A stretch of 64,000 bases of DNA from Burhinus oedicnemus (lineage: Eukaryota > Chordata > Aves > Charadriiformes > Burhinidae). The translations under genes were made by a program, and so were the position numbers. Position 1 is the first letter of the stretch. Each line of letters opens with the position of its first letter. A model generated the notes under the pieces. That model did not search any database, was not told the origin of the DNA, and saw nothing but the letters and a program-made list of their open reading frames with translations. The stretch spans positions 804,934 to 868,933 of the forward strand of contig VFFE01007624.1 in NCBI GenBank assembly GCA_008921705.1. The letters run 5' to 3'. Positions 34,101-48,100 of this stretch are shown piece after piece.

Positions 34101-37100
34101 TCCAACACATGCCAAATGAAGGAAAACCTGCCTGGGAGCGAAGGATTTTTATTTAAAAAATTAAGATGATAAAAACAAGTGTGATTCTCCAGCTCCTGCC
34201 CACTCTCATTTCATACCATGGAAATTAACTAGAAAAGCCTTTATTTCTGCAAAAACCAGGGTGGTTCAGAGTTTGACCCAGTTTTAGAGATAAGATACTT
34301 GTCTCAATTACCAGATCAAGATCTAGATTGCTACCAGATCTTGGATGCTGGTTTAGAGTCAATTCTATTTGAATGGCCAAAGGCAAATACTTCAATGATA
34401 TTGTGGCCTTAATTTTTTTTTTTTTTTTTTGGTAATTTAATTAGGAGCTTGATCTGGTTTTGGGGCAGGACACAAAGTGGATTACAGGAGCAGCTGGCTC
34501 TTTAATTAGGGCCATTTATCTGCTGTTAAAATTTAACCTTTACTTGCACAGCGAGGCAGTGACAAGGGACGGAGCTTCCGCAGCGTGTTTCTGTGTGCAG
34601 TGTCAGGTCAGGCAGGTACCCGCAGGACTGCGTGACCGGGAATGCTCTCATCTTACTCGAATCTCACTGCAGCGATCCCAAGTACCAACTGGCAACTGTG
34701 TCATATGGCTATTTATAGAGACCAGGAACTAGAGGGTAAATATTTATTTAGATTCCGATGCTTAATGTGCTACTGGCTGATTGCGCGGAAAGCCTGAGCC
34801 TCCGCTCTTTCTACAGCAATTTATAATTGGAGCCTTCATCTCCTCTCCTTCTCCCAACACTCCCATACACATTCTCCAGGATTAATTCTGCAGAAAATGG
34901 GCACGGCCTGGGTTCAGACCCTCCGGCACCTTCTGGTCCCAGACCATCCTGCCCTCCATCTCTCCTCCCTCATGTTCACTGTCTGGCATTCAGAGGTAGA
35001 AACTGCAGCTGCAGGCGCCCGGGGTGCACGAAGGGTAACGGCACGAAGCTGTCACGGCTCTCTTGGAATGACAGACTCGTTTGCGATGACGTGGGATGGG
35101 ACGGAGCAGCGGATGGGAGCCGTGGAGGCGGTTGGATTCATCGCTAAGCTGGCTGAACGCTGATGGCCGTGCTGCTCTGCAGGCTGACGAGGCAGAGCCC
35201 CCCCGTTGTAAAGCCGCCTCTGTTACACCACGGAGTCCTACAGTAACCATAGACCCTGCCGCTGCCCCCCCGCCCCCTCCTTTTTTCAGCCAGAACAACA
35301 GAAATAAATCGAGGGTGGGGATGGGGAAACTGGAAGGATGCTCTGCGTTCATCAGCAAGGACCGATGGAGACAACATCTCCCCTGCCCCACTGCAGCCAC
35401 TGGGGGCTGCCCTGGGCTCGCTGCCTCCCACCACAACCAGTGACCAAGAGACTGGGGCTCCAAGGTTCCCCCAGCCCCAAAAGCGAGGGCTGTAGTGACC
35501 AGTGCTGGGGGTGGGCAGAGCATCAGCAGAAGCAGCTGCAGGTGGGGATGACCTGGGGACCGTTAGCACAGGTGGGCTGTGTCCGTGCCCATTAGTGAGA
35601 GGTGCTCATTAAGGAGACACACAGTCCCAGCTGTCACACCCCACGCAGTGGTGTTAAAGCAGCCTGTCCCCCATCATCACCTGCTTCTTTACCCATTACA
35701 GGCACTGCAGGGCTCCAGCAGCACCAGCAGGAGCGGATGGGGGAAGCTGGCACCCGGACTGGTCCTGCAAGGGGTGAAAAGTCAGGTAAGCGGCAGGGTT
35801 TGTCTCTGAGCAAAGGCGAGCGGCGTGGCAAAGGGAGGGTGGCTTGGTACAAGGTTGTGTCCTGTCTGGGTGTGTGAGGAGAACAGCTGGAAGTGCCGTA
35901 GCATGGGGATGTGGGCTGGTGTTTGGGAAAGGTAGCCCAGGACGGTGACTGCTGCAGGAGTCCCAGTTTCCCATCTTTGTGCCAACCCAAGGTCCGCTTC
36001 GCAGCGTGAGTTCTCTGTGCGGTGGCTGGAGCTGTTGGCTAGCCGGAGGTAGTGCTGTCATCCCAGCACAGGGAAGTGGTGGCATCACCCAGTCTTGGAT
36101 GTGTAGGGCTTTTCTGATAAGAACACACATTTCCCTTTCATTTGCTGGAGTGTTTTATGGCAGTTGAGAATCCTGTCGTACTCCTCTGTATTGGATTTTT
36201 CCTTTGCAATTTCCTATCCTTATTGTTTCCCCGCTAGGGAGGTGTGGACACATAGGAGATAAGATCCTTAACTTCTGGGCAGGTCGAGCAGCTGATCAGA
36301 CAGCAGATCGCTACAGCGCTCTCTTCTCCAGCCCCGCAGTGTTTGCTGCAAAGGCACTATTTCTCGGAGATGGCAAAGCAAGCTTCAGCAGCAGATTTCT
36401 CTGCCTATTTAGCTCTTCATGCTAGAAAAAGTGCAAGAAGGCCCGGTATTCCTAAACTATGGGGCAAGTGAGACTAAATAGCTTGTGCAGGGGAACCTAC
36501 AATGCACGCAAGAGCTACCCAGAGCACAGCTTCTGGAAGAAAACCCTCAACACAGCCAGGAGAAGAGTTTGCATTGCATGTAGCATTTTTTATTTTCATA
36601 TATATATATTATATCATTTTAAAACAGAATATTTATGAAAGAAATGTTTTGTTTTTTCAGGTAAAAGCAACCCACCACATTCCACACAGCCCTTTTGCCT
36701 GCCATTTAAAGATTCCCTGCACTGGGGAAAGGCTGGCCTGCAGACTAAGCTTGTTCCCCATCTCCCTGCTGCTACTGGGACAACCTGTGGTCTTCCTCTC
36801 CTCCTCCCCCTGGAAAGAAAAGATGTTTGCCAGTCCCTCCCCTCCAGAGTCAGTGCAAAGCATGCTTTATCGCTTCATCATATACCCCATCCCCTTCCTG
36901 CAGTGCTGGGAGAGGCTGGGGCTTCCTGGAGGGATGGGGAGAGGAGCTGGGGAAGGAGCTGTGTGAAACACCGTGTGCCTTGATACTGTGAAAAAGGCAA
37001 GGAAGAACCAGAATTAACAGTAATAACGTGGTTTCAAGTATACATGTGCAAAACCCATCACACACAGCTTCACAGAAGGCTGCCACCAGTCCTGACCATG

Positions 37101-37802
37101 AAAAGACTGGTCTCTCTGGGGAGTGCTGGCCCCTGCCAGCCCGAATCCAGCGGCACCCGGGGTTTGGCAGGGATGGCTCAGGGTTTGGCTCGCAGGATGA
37201 GGAACGGCTACAAGGAAGAGGTGGTTCTGACAAGCAAACTAATAGCTCAGGCAGATTCCTCCATCCAGAAGGAAAGAGCTGGGAAAGGGTGGCAGTAAAA
37301 AATACTCTCAAATAGGCTCGGTAAATGAGACTCTTCCTTCAGATTCTCACCCCTTTCTATGCACCCATTATAACCTTCTGAATGAAATTCCTCTGCCCAC
37401 CCTCCCAAACACCCACTTCTGCTTGAACTAAGAGTTTTCTGCCTGGACAACTCCCTGTGCTATGTTCCTCTCCTGGGTAGCCTCTTGTCCAAAGAAATCC
37501 TTGCCAAAAGGAGCCCCTCTTTCCTCTCTGCACCCCTTGATATGTTGGGAGCCAGCAGAGAGGCACAAGGAACCACGGTGCAGAGCTCGTGGCCTCGGTG
37601 GGGCTGTGATCAGCCCTCACTTGCATCCGTGTACGGTTCCTCCAGTCCTGGGGACTGGCACCGCTACCGGGACAGCCGGCACCCCTCCTTGCTACTTTGG
37701 GGGTGCATCTCAGCCTTCACTGAGCACCGTGATGCTGAAACCATCCCGTCTGTTGATCTTGGGGCTGGGTGGAGAAGGGAAATAGCACGAGCTGTTGTGC
37801 TA

Positions 37803-37927
37803 TTAAGGCCAGGTTGGATGAGGCTTTGAGCAACCTGGTCTAGCGGATGGTGTCCCTGCCCAGGGCAGGGGGGTTGGAACTAGGTGATCTTTAAGGTTCC
37901 TTCCAACCCAAACCATTCTGTGATTCT
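37803..37927 (+). mobile_element. CR1 LINE 3' fragment, sense orientation
   Basis: AAGGCCAGGTTGGATGAGGC through CTTCCAACCCAAACCATTCT and GTGATTCTA. About 125 bases, severely 5'-truncated. A scrap of similar sequence (TTCCTTCCAACCCAAATGAC) recurs near 38150. Confidence 0.85.
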
Positions 37928-40900
37928 AAGCCTTTCTTTGGCTCCTCTCCCTACCCAGCCCAGGAGTGAGCAGACCAGGCAGGCACTGGTACCAGTGGGT
38001 GTATCAGAAAGAGCCAGTTCTTCCTCAGATGCAACCCCAGCGTGGGTCTCTGATGCTAGAAAAACGGCATGCTTGCTCGGCAGCTGTCCCCCAGCCCCTG
38101 CAGTGATTTAGTTAGCCTTGCTTTGAGTGGGGGTGAGATTTTTTTTTTCCTTCCAACCCAAATGACTCGGTGAACAATCCTCTCCTTGTGAACAGCCATG
38201 GCAGAGCCTTCTCCTCATCTTCTGCCTTCATTTTCCAGTTGAGGGCTTCCCACCTCTGTTTCCCTTACTCACCAGGGGAAGAAGCCCAAGCCCTGGGGAC
38301 AGTCATGCCCAGTAGCACCACGGTGGCTGGGAAGGTGGCAGCAGGGAGACACTGCTGTTCAGTGCATCAGGTGGGATTGCTTTCGTACAAACTACAATAT
38401 GTGACTGGGCTGGTAGTTAAACAAAGCTTATGCTGGTTAAAAAAATGTAGTTGCTCAGGGCTTTATCCCCACAGAATAAAGTGGCTGATTCAGCTCTGTA
38501 AGGAAAATTCGGAGTTGTTCTAAGAATGTAGTTTTATCTAGAGCTCTTGCTTCTATAGTAGAGATGTACTTTTTTTGTAAAAATGGCTCCTGGCACTGCC
38601 GGTCCCAGAGGAAGAGCCTTCTGCATACAGTCGAGGTGGCCTGTGGTACCGTGTCCAGGCCCCCTGCCCAAACTCTGCCGAGTGGGGCTTCGAGGTAGAT
38701 ACCCGCTGCGGCTCTCTAGAGGGCCCACCAACCCTACAAAGAGCATCAGCTTCTGGGGAGGGCCAAGCCACCTCATCTTGGTCTGCCTGGAGCCCAGCAA
38801 ATCCAGCCCTGCCGTAGCCTGTTCCCGCCCCGACAAAGCACTCGCACTTTCCCCAGCAGCAGTCCAGTACAAACCAGTGATGCCTGCCTTTGCTACGGGG
38901 CAGAGCGTGGTGTGCAGATCACAGCTGATGGACACCCGGACAAAGAGGAGGATCAGGAAGGGAAGGGGGGGAGGTGTCCCCTTCCATGGGAGCTCAGCCC
39001 CTCTCTGCCCCCGGAGCCAGCACCCAGGTGGCTGTGCCTGCAATGCTGTTGCCATCCATGACAGGACACAGTACTACAGACCAGTCACCCATTCACCCTC
39101 CCAGTTCAAGCTTTTTTCCGCTTAGTAACCAGTGTCAGGAAGGCTATGAGAGGCGAGAGCAGAGTGAGACCATATGCTGATATCCTGAGACAACTCTTCC
39201 CGCAAATCCCCTGAGAAAACAGATGAGATGGAAACTTTCCTTTGCTACAGCACCTACTTTAAAAGTTCCCTTCTCTGTCCTGGTATCAGTCCTTAACTAA
39301 GGCTTGATCATCTACCATAAAGCTCAGAAATGTTCTTTAGCTAAAGCCTGCTGGCCTTACAGCTGAATTTGGTGTGCAAGGTGAAACACCGTATCTGGAA
39401 GATGAGAATAAATTACAAGCAGCATGGCTTTTTGTACAAGCCACAGTTCTCTCCAATCAGTTAGAGTTCTTGGAGCGTGTCGGTGAAGTAGTGAATAAAA
39501 GCTGATGTACTGTTTTCTTTCCAAAGCCCTCCAAAAAAGTCCTGCTGGAGACACGACCAAACCAGACAACTAGCCTAGAGGACAGTGACATGTCAATGTG
39601 GCTGATTAAGGGAAAAGGAAAATAACAATTAATAGTTCGTTTTCATCGTGGCCAAAAGGCTCCATCTGGTGGTGTTTTCACCCAGAAAAGAAGGTAAGGT
39701 GTGGGGCTGGGAAACTGCAGATGGTGCTAAGTTGGTTAGACTGGCTCACATCAGAGACGAGTCTTGAGATCTCACGATCTGCTCAAGACAGGTGAACAGG
39801 TGACACGATGGCAAATGAAGTTGTGTGTGGATAAACGCAAAGAAATACCACCTGCAAGGGGACAAACGAGCTTAGGTGGGCGTTCAGCTGCTCGAAGGGT
39901 CAGCGTGGCTGCAAAACCCGAGCACGGACAATCCGCTAGAGATTTGTGCTCCTCAGCACAGATAAAACAAACAAAGCAACCAAAACAGAGATATATAGAA
40001 GAGGAATATTATAGTAAATATTTTAATGCCTTTCTATTAAGCACAGTCCAGGGCCGTCCACCAGGGAAAGGGCTGCTGCAGAAACAGCCAGGGTCAAAAT
40101 GATAAGCACAGAAAGACCCAGCTGTGGAAATAGGTGGAAAGTTTGCTATTCTTCTGTTAAGAGAGGCAGGAACATGAGGGACGTGTTACAAAATTATGGC
40201 TCGGCAGCTGCAAGGACAAAGGATGTAAGGTGTCCTGTCTCTGCTTGGACAGGACGTGTAGTAACAAGCTGAAATGGCAGCAAGGGAGAGGCATCGAGGA
40301 AAAAAAATCTATCTGAAGGTAAAGATTAAGGTAGGAATTGGTGATATGGGGAGGCAATACTGGAGGGTTTTAAAAACAGGTTAGACAGATGTCTGCCAGG
40401 AACGCCTTTGTTACAGTGGGGCAGACGGGTTGCTCTCAAGATCTCACTGGCCCTCCGGGCTCTCCCGGTGGTCACAGGGCTGCAGGCAAGCTGGGCTCTG
40501 CCCTGCTTTGGCGATCCCCGTCCCACAGAGATGAGTCAGAGCACTGTCAGTTGTCACCCAGCCCGTTTTGCAGTAGCAATATCAGGCAAGTTCCCCGCTC
40601 TGGCCATGGCGGAAAGGCCCCAGAGGGCAGGAGGGCTCAGCTTCTTTAGGGCTACGATTTTCCTCCTCCCGTTGTCCCAGGCTCCAGCCCAGAAGGGCTC
40701 TATCTGCATTAGGAGAGGAGCCCAGGCATAGGACCACTGCTCGTTTCCTACCTCCGAGGTCCCTCTGGCTCTCTCCCCGCTCTGGCTGACCTGAGATGGG
40801 TGATGCTGGAACAGGGTGAGTTTGGCTCAGACAGCGCCAGTCACAGTTTCAAGCCTTACAGTCACCTGGAGTAACAAGCTAAACCCACGGGGTCCACGCG

Positions 40901-41286
40901 AGGACTCTCCCCCTGTTTTGCAAAAGTCAGAAAGGTTTGGGATGGGAGAGCACAGCCTGCTTCCCTCCCCCCCTCCCCAAAAATCATGCTCAAGCATCAG
41001 TCATGAACGGAACAAGGTTAAGTCACTTCCTAAAGACACCGTGCCCAGAAGAGGCTGGGCTCTGCTGTCCGGGCAGCTATAAGACACTGCAGCCCTGGGC
41101 TTCACCAGGACATGCCTACACCACCCTGCCCAGCTGAGCTCAGGAGGCAAAGAGCTGATGCAGGGATGGGATGCAACTCCAGTGCCTCCCACCCAGAGCA
41201 AGGGAGACCAACTGGTCCCACCTGGGCTGCTCGTTTGCCAGCATCCAAGTCTACTGAATGGAAGCACCCCAGCAGAACTGCAGGGA

Positions 41287-41306
41287 GGGCAGGCAGGCAG
41301 GCAGGC
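41287..41306. repeat. Short GGCA/AGGC tetranucleotide microsatellite
   Basis: About five uninterrupted units of GGCA in an otherwise unique stretch. Confidence 0.8.
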
Positions 41307-41776
41307 TGCCCACGCAGACCTTTAGTCACCCCGCAGCTTTTTAGTGTTTGGAAACCTGCCGGTGCTTCCTAGGTCTGCTGGTACGCAGCCTTTGGGCTCT
41401 GCACCCCGGCATCGGCCGTGGGAGAGCGGCAGGTCTCCAGGTTCAGGCTGCGGCAGGGAAATGCTGCCTGCCGGCACTGCTAGGTGTTACCATCAGCCGT
41501 CAGATGACAGGTAGTCAGCGTGTTTCTTTAAAAAAGGGGGAGGGATGTTTGTTAAAAGGAAAGAGAAGGCTCAAGTATTTGGGCTCAGGAACAGAGGGAA
41601 GGCGAAAGCAAATCCTGCACAGACTCTCTAATGCTGGCTTGTCCCTCCAGTGACTTACAAAAACCCAAGTGCAGCAACCAAGGCTGCAATCCCTCCTCAA
41701 ATGTGGGCATGGTCTGGACTGGAGCCATTAGCAAAGGGGGAGCTCGGCACCTGACCCAAGGAGTGGACAAGACCCA

Positions 41777-41803
41777 TGCACACACACACACACACGCGCA
41801 CAC
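41777..41803. repeat. CA dinucleotide microsatellite
   Basis: (CA)n with a GCGC interruption near its right end, about 1 kb downstream of the BAK1 stop if read on the gene strand, possibly in its 3' UTR. Confidence 0.85.
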
Positions 41804-42182
41804 CCTGGCATTATTACAACAACTCGCTTGTTCCTCCAGACTCTTGACTCCAGAGGAGCCTGTTCTCCTGCCTCGCTGCTGCGTGCTAGGAGTGTCGCAG
41901 CACTGTTCTGTCCGCAGCAGCTAAGCGAGGCATAAAACAGACAACAAAGCTGAACCTTCCCCTCCCACCCCCCACCCCCCCCAACTACTTCTCTCCATAG
42001 CTCCTGGTGGTGTCTCCATAGGTGGCAGAGACCCTGGGCTCTGTAGCGGGAGGGTCACAGGTCCAAGCTGCTCTCTCTCTCGGAGGTTCCTTGAATCCCC
42101 CCTCTCTTGGGAGACGTCAATACAGAGCAGAGATTTGAGAGAGAGCTTGGCCGGACCCCCCCAGCCTCTGCCCCCACGTCAG

Positions 42183-45100
42183 TCAGGGCCTGAAGAAGCG
42201 TCGTACCACTAAATGCCCCACCATGACCAGGGCCACCACCACCAGCATGTACTTCATGTAAACATTGTCCAGTTCGAGTGCAGCCACCTAACGGGAAACA
42301 GAGAATAACCAGAGCGTGTTAGATCTGCCTGGGCCGGGTTGCTGCTCTGCCTGCACCCGGGTGACCCCACCGGCCTCAGCAGTGCCATAGTCCCCGGGCT
42401 GCACCTTCCACCGGCTGGAGCACATCTGCCTCCCCACATCCCCCCGGGACAGCCCCGTGCTCCCGCTGGCTCACCCATCCTCCCTGCTGGGCGATCCACT
42501 GGGCGATGCGGTTCCGGAGCATGAACTCGGTGACGTAGCGAGCGATCCGGCGGAGGAAACCCGGTATGCCATGTTGGTAGACGTGGATGGCCATGCGGTA
42601 GCCAAAGCCCAGCAGCGCAATCACTCGGCCCCAGTTAATGCCGCTCTCGAACAAGCTGAAATGAAGCCGATGGTCTGGTTAAGTCACTGCCATGGCTGGC
42701 TCAGACCTCCCTAGACTCCGCATCCCAGGCCACAGGCTCTCGAGCAGCGCTGGTTGCAGAGCAGGGCTGGGGATACTGCACTAGTCCTCGAGGGGCATCC
42801 CAGCCCCCCAGACAATGGAACCATTTTGTGGTTAAGCGACGCATGGCCACTACTGGAGAGCACACCAGGATGCGCTTTCAGAGCAGAACAGACATGGTCT
42901 TGGTCACAACAGCTATTGGCCTCAGCCAGGTGGGTTGGGGATGTCCTAGGGAAAAGGAAATTGCCAAATCCTGTCTACACAGCTACAGGCTCTGAATCAC
43001 TAGAGTGGAAGCTTTAGCATAGAATCACAGAATGGTTTAGGTTGGAAGGAACCCTAAAGATCATCTAGTTCCAACCCCCCTGCCATGGGCAGGGACACCT
43101 CCCACTGGACCAAGTTGCTCAAAGCCCTGTCCAGCCTGGTCCGGTGGTTGTTGACCTGCCGCCTTCCTGCCCATCCTGCCTTTCCCTCAGGTCTCCACCT
43201 GAACGCAGGGCACATCAGCTGCCTGGAGGTCCTGTGCTTTCATGGGCGAGGTTATTGTGCAAGGTAAGCTGGAGCTGGTGGTGGTTGAAGAAAGCTCTAC
43301 ATGTGCCACCAGGAGCAGGAACTACCACCCACCTGTCCCAAAGCATCCCTTGCTTGTGCCTGGAGGTAAGGAAGTTTAAATACATCTAAGGACAAAGCAT
43401 GTTAGAGCAGGATTTTCCCTTTTCCTGCATAGACAAACCCCTCCAAGACCAAAACCTGATCTCATCTTGCCTTAGACTGATACTCCCAAGGGCTTGGGGG
43501 GCCCCAAAATGTGCCTAGTCAATGCCTGCTGCTCCTGATCCAGGTTTTGGTTGCTGTGGGCACAAACTGCATCACCATCTGCAGGTTTAGCACTGATTTA
43601 TCTAGACCAGCATTTGAAGGTTGTTTTTTTTTCTTCCCTGGTTTCCAGCAAGGCAAGAAAGAAAGAAAAAAAAAGGATAAAAATAAAGAGTAGACTCAGG
43701 CCCTGTGTTTTAGTCTTGTGCCCTGTTCCTGGTGGTCCCTGCTTGCACAGCCGAAGGGAACTGTCTTCTCTGCAGAACCTTGGTGTGGAGCTGCCACCAC
43801 GCAGGTCGCAGAGGGAGAGAGAAGTTAGAGCCCGGGAAGGAAGAACAGAGAAACAGGTAGCACAAAGAGAGAGACAGAGGTTAATTTACCTGTTTGCGGT
43901 GCGTTAACCGCCTCAGGCTGGCAAAGCGGTGAAAACAGCGCAGCGTGGCTTCCCAAGGAGAGGGGAGCAGGAAGAGGACAGAAGAGAGGCAGTTAGACAA
44001 CAAACACCGAGCGGAGGGTGCACGGGAATGGGGCTGTGCTGGAGCCAGGCACGGTCGGAGGATCAATGGGAGCCTGGGACCTGGGAACCCAGAGATCATG
44101 GCTTCTCTCCCGGCTCTGCCAGAGGCCTTCTGCATGACCCTGGGCAAACCAGTTAATGTGCACAATGTCTTGGTTTCCCTACAGACAGAGAGGGGTGAGG
44201 ACTGAACCCCTTGATGGCCACCTCGATCCAAGCCTGTGTCTCAGGCAATCCGGGCAGTAAGTTGTCCGCGTTCACTCTTCACCCTGTTGCTGTGCTTTGA
44301 GTGGGAGAGCTGGGCGTGCATCGCCTGCACGAGACGGCTGCAGGCTCTGTAAGCCTGTGGAGCAACCCCCATCCTGAGTTAGTCTGATTCTATTCCACGT
44401 GGACCACGCCAAGGGCAGCGAGTACTTGCCCATCCCCACAGCCTGCAGCTGCGGTTGCTTTGTGCCTCTGAAAGCCTGACTCATCGGGACTTCCCAGCTA
44501 TCAAGCAAGCAGCAGAGGGACCAGCAGCAGGTCTGCCTTGGTCCAGGGTTGGTCGTACCCCTGAAGAGGAGCTGGGACGTTCACTTCGCTACTGATGCTC
44601 GGGCCATGCTTCCCAGGCACGTCCCCCAAGCTTTCTGACCCCGGTCAGCTTGTGCAAGGACCATGAGATGATTGTCAGGTAAAGACTGTCCAGACAGTGT
44701 GCAAGAGGAAGAGCAGACAGGCAGAAAACACAGGAACCATCACGGTGAGCCCGTTGGGAGCTCAACCCAGGGATGGTGGGTGAAGGTTGAATGGACAGGG
44801 TCTGTGTGCTGGGGTAGAGCTGGGGAGGCAACTGCTCCGGGGTTGGGGAAAGGGTTTAACCAACTGTTTTGCACTCTGTCTGACCTTGCCTTCCCTGGTC
44901 TTCTCCAGGAGAAGGCATCCAGCCCAGGCCGAGGGAGCCGGTGGCCTTACCTGGAGGCTATTCTGGTGAAGTACTCATAGGCGTTCTCCTTGGTGGGCTG
45001 CAAGGATTTCAGCATGTAGCGAAACTCTGCGTCGTACCGCTCGTTAATGTCATCACCGATGATGGCCAGGCGCCTTCCCACCTGGCTCCCAGTGCTGCCG

Positions 45101-48100
45101 AGAGGGAAGACAGCGTTATGGACAGGTCAGCAAGATGGGTAAGCAGGACCGAGGGGTGGGTCTGTAATGGAGCCTGGCTCGAGGTGGGGTTGAGGGACGT
45201 GCATACGGTTGGTATCAGAGTTTTACCTGCCCAGCTCCCCCTGGATCTCCACGATCTCTGGGTCCATGGGCACTTCGTCCCCTCTCTCCTCTCTCTCCTG
45301 TTGGTAGCGGTAGAAGGCATAGCTCCGAAACACCTCTTCTGTCTCCTCCACCACCTGGTCTTCTGAGGGAGACAAGAGGAAGAAAAGTCAAGGGAGCAGC
45401 TCGTCTCCCCACTTTCCCAAGTTGGAAAGACTGAAAATTCCTTAATTTTCAGCCTAAAATTGTGCTGTTTGGATTAACACTGGCCTTTTGCAGTAAAACA
45501 AAAAGAACCCAACAAAAATTAGTTCTCAGAAAACTAATTTTGAAGCCAGTCTTTGTTCTTAGGGGTGCAGGCCCACCTTTTGAGTCCATTTTTGGCAAGA
45601 GTCAGCTACAGGACTGTCACGACACAAACCAGATGTTCAAGTGCTCGTGCTTGGCAGCTCTCTGCGTAACAGCCCCTCTCAGTAAGGGCATTGCTTGGCA
45701 CAAACAAGTTCAGGAATCTCAGATCCAAACCCAAACCGGAGGCAAAGCTCCGTCTAGCGCTGCCTATCAACCCTCAGCAAACAATCTTGTTTTTCAGTGT
45801 CACCGACGCTCGTGCCCTCGCATGGCACCAGCGATGACGTGGTGAGCAAAAGTTAAATTGGTCATTTTAGTATAATTCCTCGCCGATTCAATCACACATC
45901 ACCGGTCTCACATACACCCATCAGCCCGGCAGCGGCAATGCCAGGGCAGGGCTGGCAACTTCTGCACGGGCTGCTGGCAGGAACAGAAAGGAGAAGAACT
46001 TTTGAATAACTCATAAACCGTAACCCCGACTGGTGACTCCCCATCCTGCACTTGAAAGCAGATAAACAGCCAGGTGATAAGTCTGAACCGAATGCCTGCT
46101 CCAGCACACCCATCGCCACTGGGCGAGAGCTGACACCCAAATCCCCTGCTTCGCTCGCAAATACCCATGGAAGCAATAAGCCCATTGCAGGGCGAGGGGG
46201 AGGCTGCCGTGGGGGGAGGCTGGGGCTGGTTTTGGGTGCCACAGCTTCCTTCCCCTGCTCTCGTAAACAAGCAGGGCTCGGCTCGGCAGGTATTCAGTGT
46301 TCAGCAGGGGAATGCATCCACGCAGTAACGTCACCCGGCCCCGACAGCGCGCGAAAACCGACCCGGCTCCCTGCGAGGAGGAAGTGAGTTAGAAACAACC
46401 GGCGTCGGTAAGCATGTGCCTGTCTGCGGACGGCTCAGCTCCAGACCCGCACACACGTCCTCTGTCCCCACGCTGCTCAGGGAAGAGCAAGGGTCTGGAT
46501 GTGGCCAGGACCTGCCCTCTGGGGAGCAGGGAGCCCCCAGCGAGGCGTTTCAGTCCCGTAGGTCCCATGGTGACCGATACCTTATCACACGCGTTACATT
46601 GCTCCTGGGGAAAGTACCCGGTCTGTCACGGGATGTCTCTGATTAGAGCTTGGTTTCAGCTGGCTCGAGAAGCAATCTGGGCTAGGGCACCGGTTCCCAA
46701 ACAGCCCAGCTAAGCCACCCCGCAGGGCTCCGGGGAGGGGGGCTGGCCCTGAGGTCCCAGTAACACAGTTCTGCCCAGTTTCTTTTCTAAGATGCAAAAT
46801 TTATAGGGGACAGAAACGATACGGACGGACCAGAGCCCTTGCTCCTTTAACAGGGTATCGCCATTCAGGGCGGAGATTCACAGCCATTAAACGAGGCGCA
46901 GATCCCAGGTAAACGAGCTACGTGGGGGGAATGTCAAAAGCGCAGGACCCTGCAGACCCCGTGGCTTTAGGTGATCGTCCTGCAGGGCATGCTGCTGGCC
47001 CGCCGCAGATCGGCACATCTGCACCAGTAACGCTGTCTAGCAGCAGTGCGGCACACTGCAGCCAACCCAGCTAAAACCCTTTCCCAGCATCCCAGTGTAT
47101 CCAGCCGCTAGCCTGGCCATGCAGTCCTCTGACCACTGGAAATCATATTTCCAATGCAGAGATGCTCCTGCCTGAGCAATGTCCCAGGGCTGGGACGTGA
47201 GGACCTGGCCTGGTGGACACAACTGTCCTGGCAACACTGCTCCATAAAACCCTGTAGCCAAGCCTCCAAAACATGCCGCACCGTTTGTCGCAGAGTTTTT
47301 CCCAGATGGTCACATCTACATGGCCCACGTGCGGCTCCGGGGAGACGGGCCCAGCCCCGGATGGGGTGCGGGGCAGGGAGAGGACTTGTCGTGCGGAGAT
47401 TCAGGTTACACCGAGTTCAGGTTGGGTAAATAAAGGCGAAGGGAAATGACAAGCCCTGGTTGCTGTGTTTTCAGGGGATTGTTTTTTGTTTTGCAGTAAT
47501 GGGTTTATTTGGCGGCAAACAAATCCCACCTTATGGAGGAGCCGGGGGAGCCAGTGACCGCTCCACCGAGGCGCAGAAAACGAAACCGACTGACTCACAG
47601 TTTCAGTGAGAGGCCGGGTAAACACACTGCGAGAACAAAAGAGGAAATAAGTGTACCAAAAAATTCCCTGGTTTTAATTACCCCCGGTGCTATTTTTAGT
47701 AGCGCAAGGACAGGAGAATGTACGTCTTTTTTCCCCCAGGCGCTAACCCACCAGAACCGTCTCTCTCCCATTCAAAGAAAGAGGATCTGGATCAAGATTT
47801 GCCTTGTGGACTCCCAGTACCAGCAGCGGAGAGGGGCAGAGCGGTTTGGAGCTCCTCTGGGATCTCTGGGCTCCGTGTGGGATCGTCGGGGCTGTGTTAG
47901 GGGGCTCAGGAGCTGCTGTGAACCCCCACGCTGCAAGGGAGGACCTGCTCCGCTTCTGCTTCATGGAGCAGCAGCCTCATCATCCTCAGTCCCCAGCTCA
48001 CTCTCAGCATCTAGACCAGACCTACCCCAGCAACAGCCTCTTGCCTGGATCCACACCGTAGACAGCATTGACCGGACCCCAGCCAGTCTCAAACATCTGC

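Larger units (their letters stand above)
25067..42182. other. 17-kb region with no recognised gene
   Basis: Between the TSPO2 5' side and the BAK1 3' end I find no exon chain with conserved protein sequence. The longer open frames here (for example at 28252-28773, 31288-31821, 34990-35523 and 38534-39125) have low-complexity or repeat-derived translations and often overlap rival frames on the other strand. Contents: TSPO2 upstream DNA (25.1-27 kb), old sauropsid repeats (27.7 and 29.15 kb), an A-run preceded by AATAAA (29.38 kb), CR1 pieces (30.9 and 37.8 kb) and microsatellites near 41.3 and 41.8 kb. UNC5CL, next to TSPO2 in mammals, was looked for and not seen. Confidence 0.55.

Noticed and set aside
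41777..41803. CA run as a CRISPR-like or satellite array
   Set aside because: An ordinary vertebrate microsatellite with no spacers or larger unit.
25067..42182. Possible UNC5CL exons beside TSPO2
   Set aside because: No ZU5- or death-domain-like sequence found in any frame on reading through.
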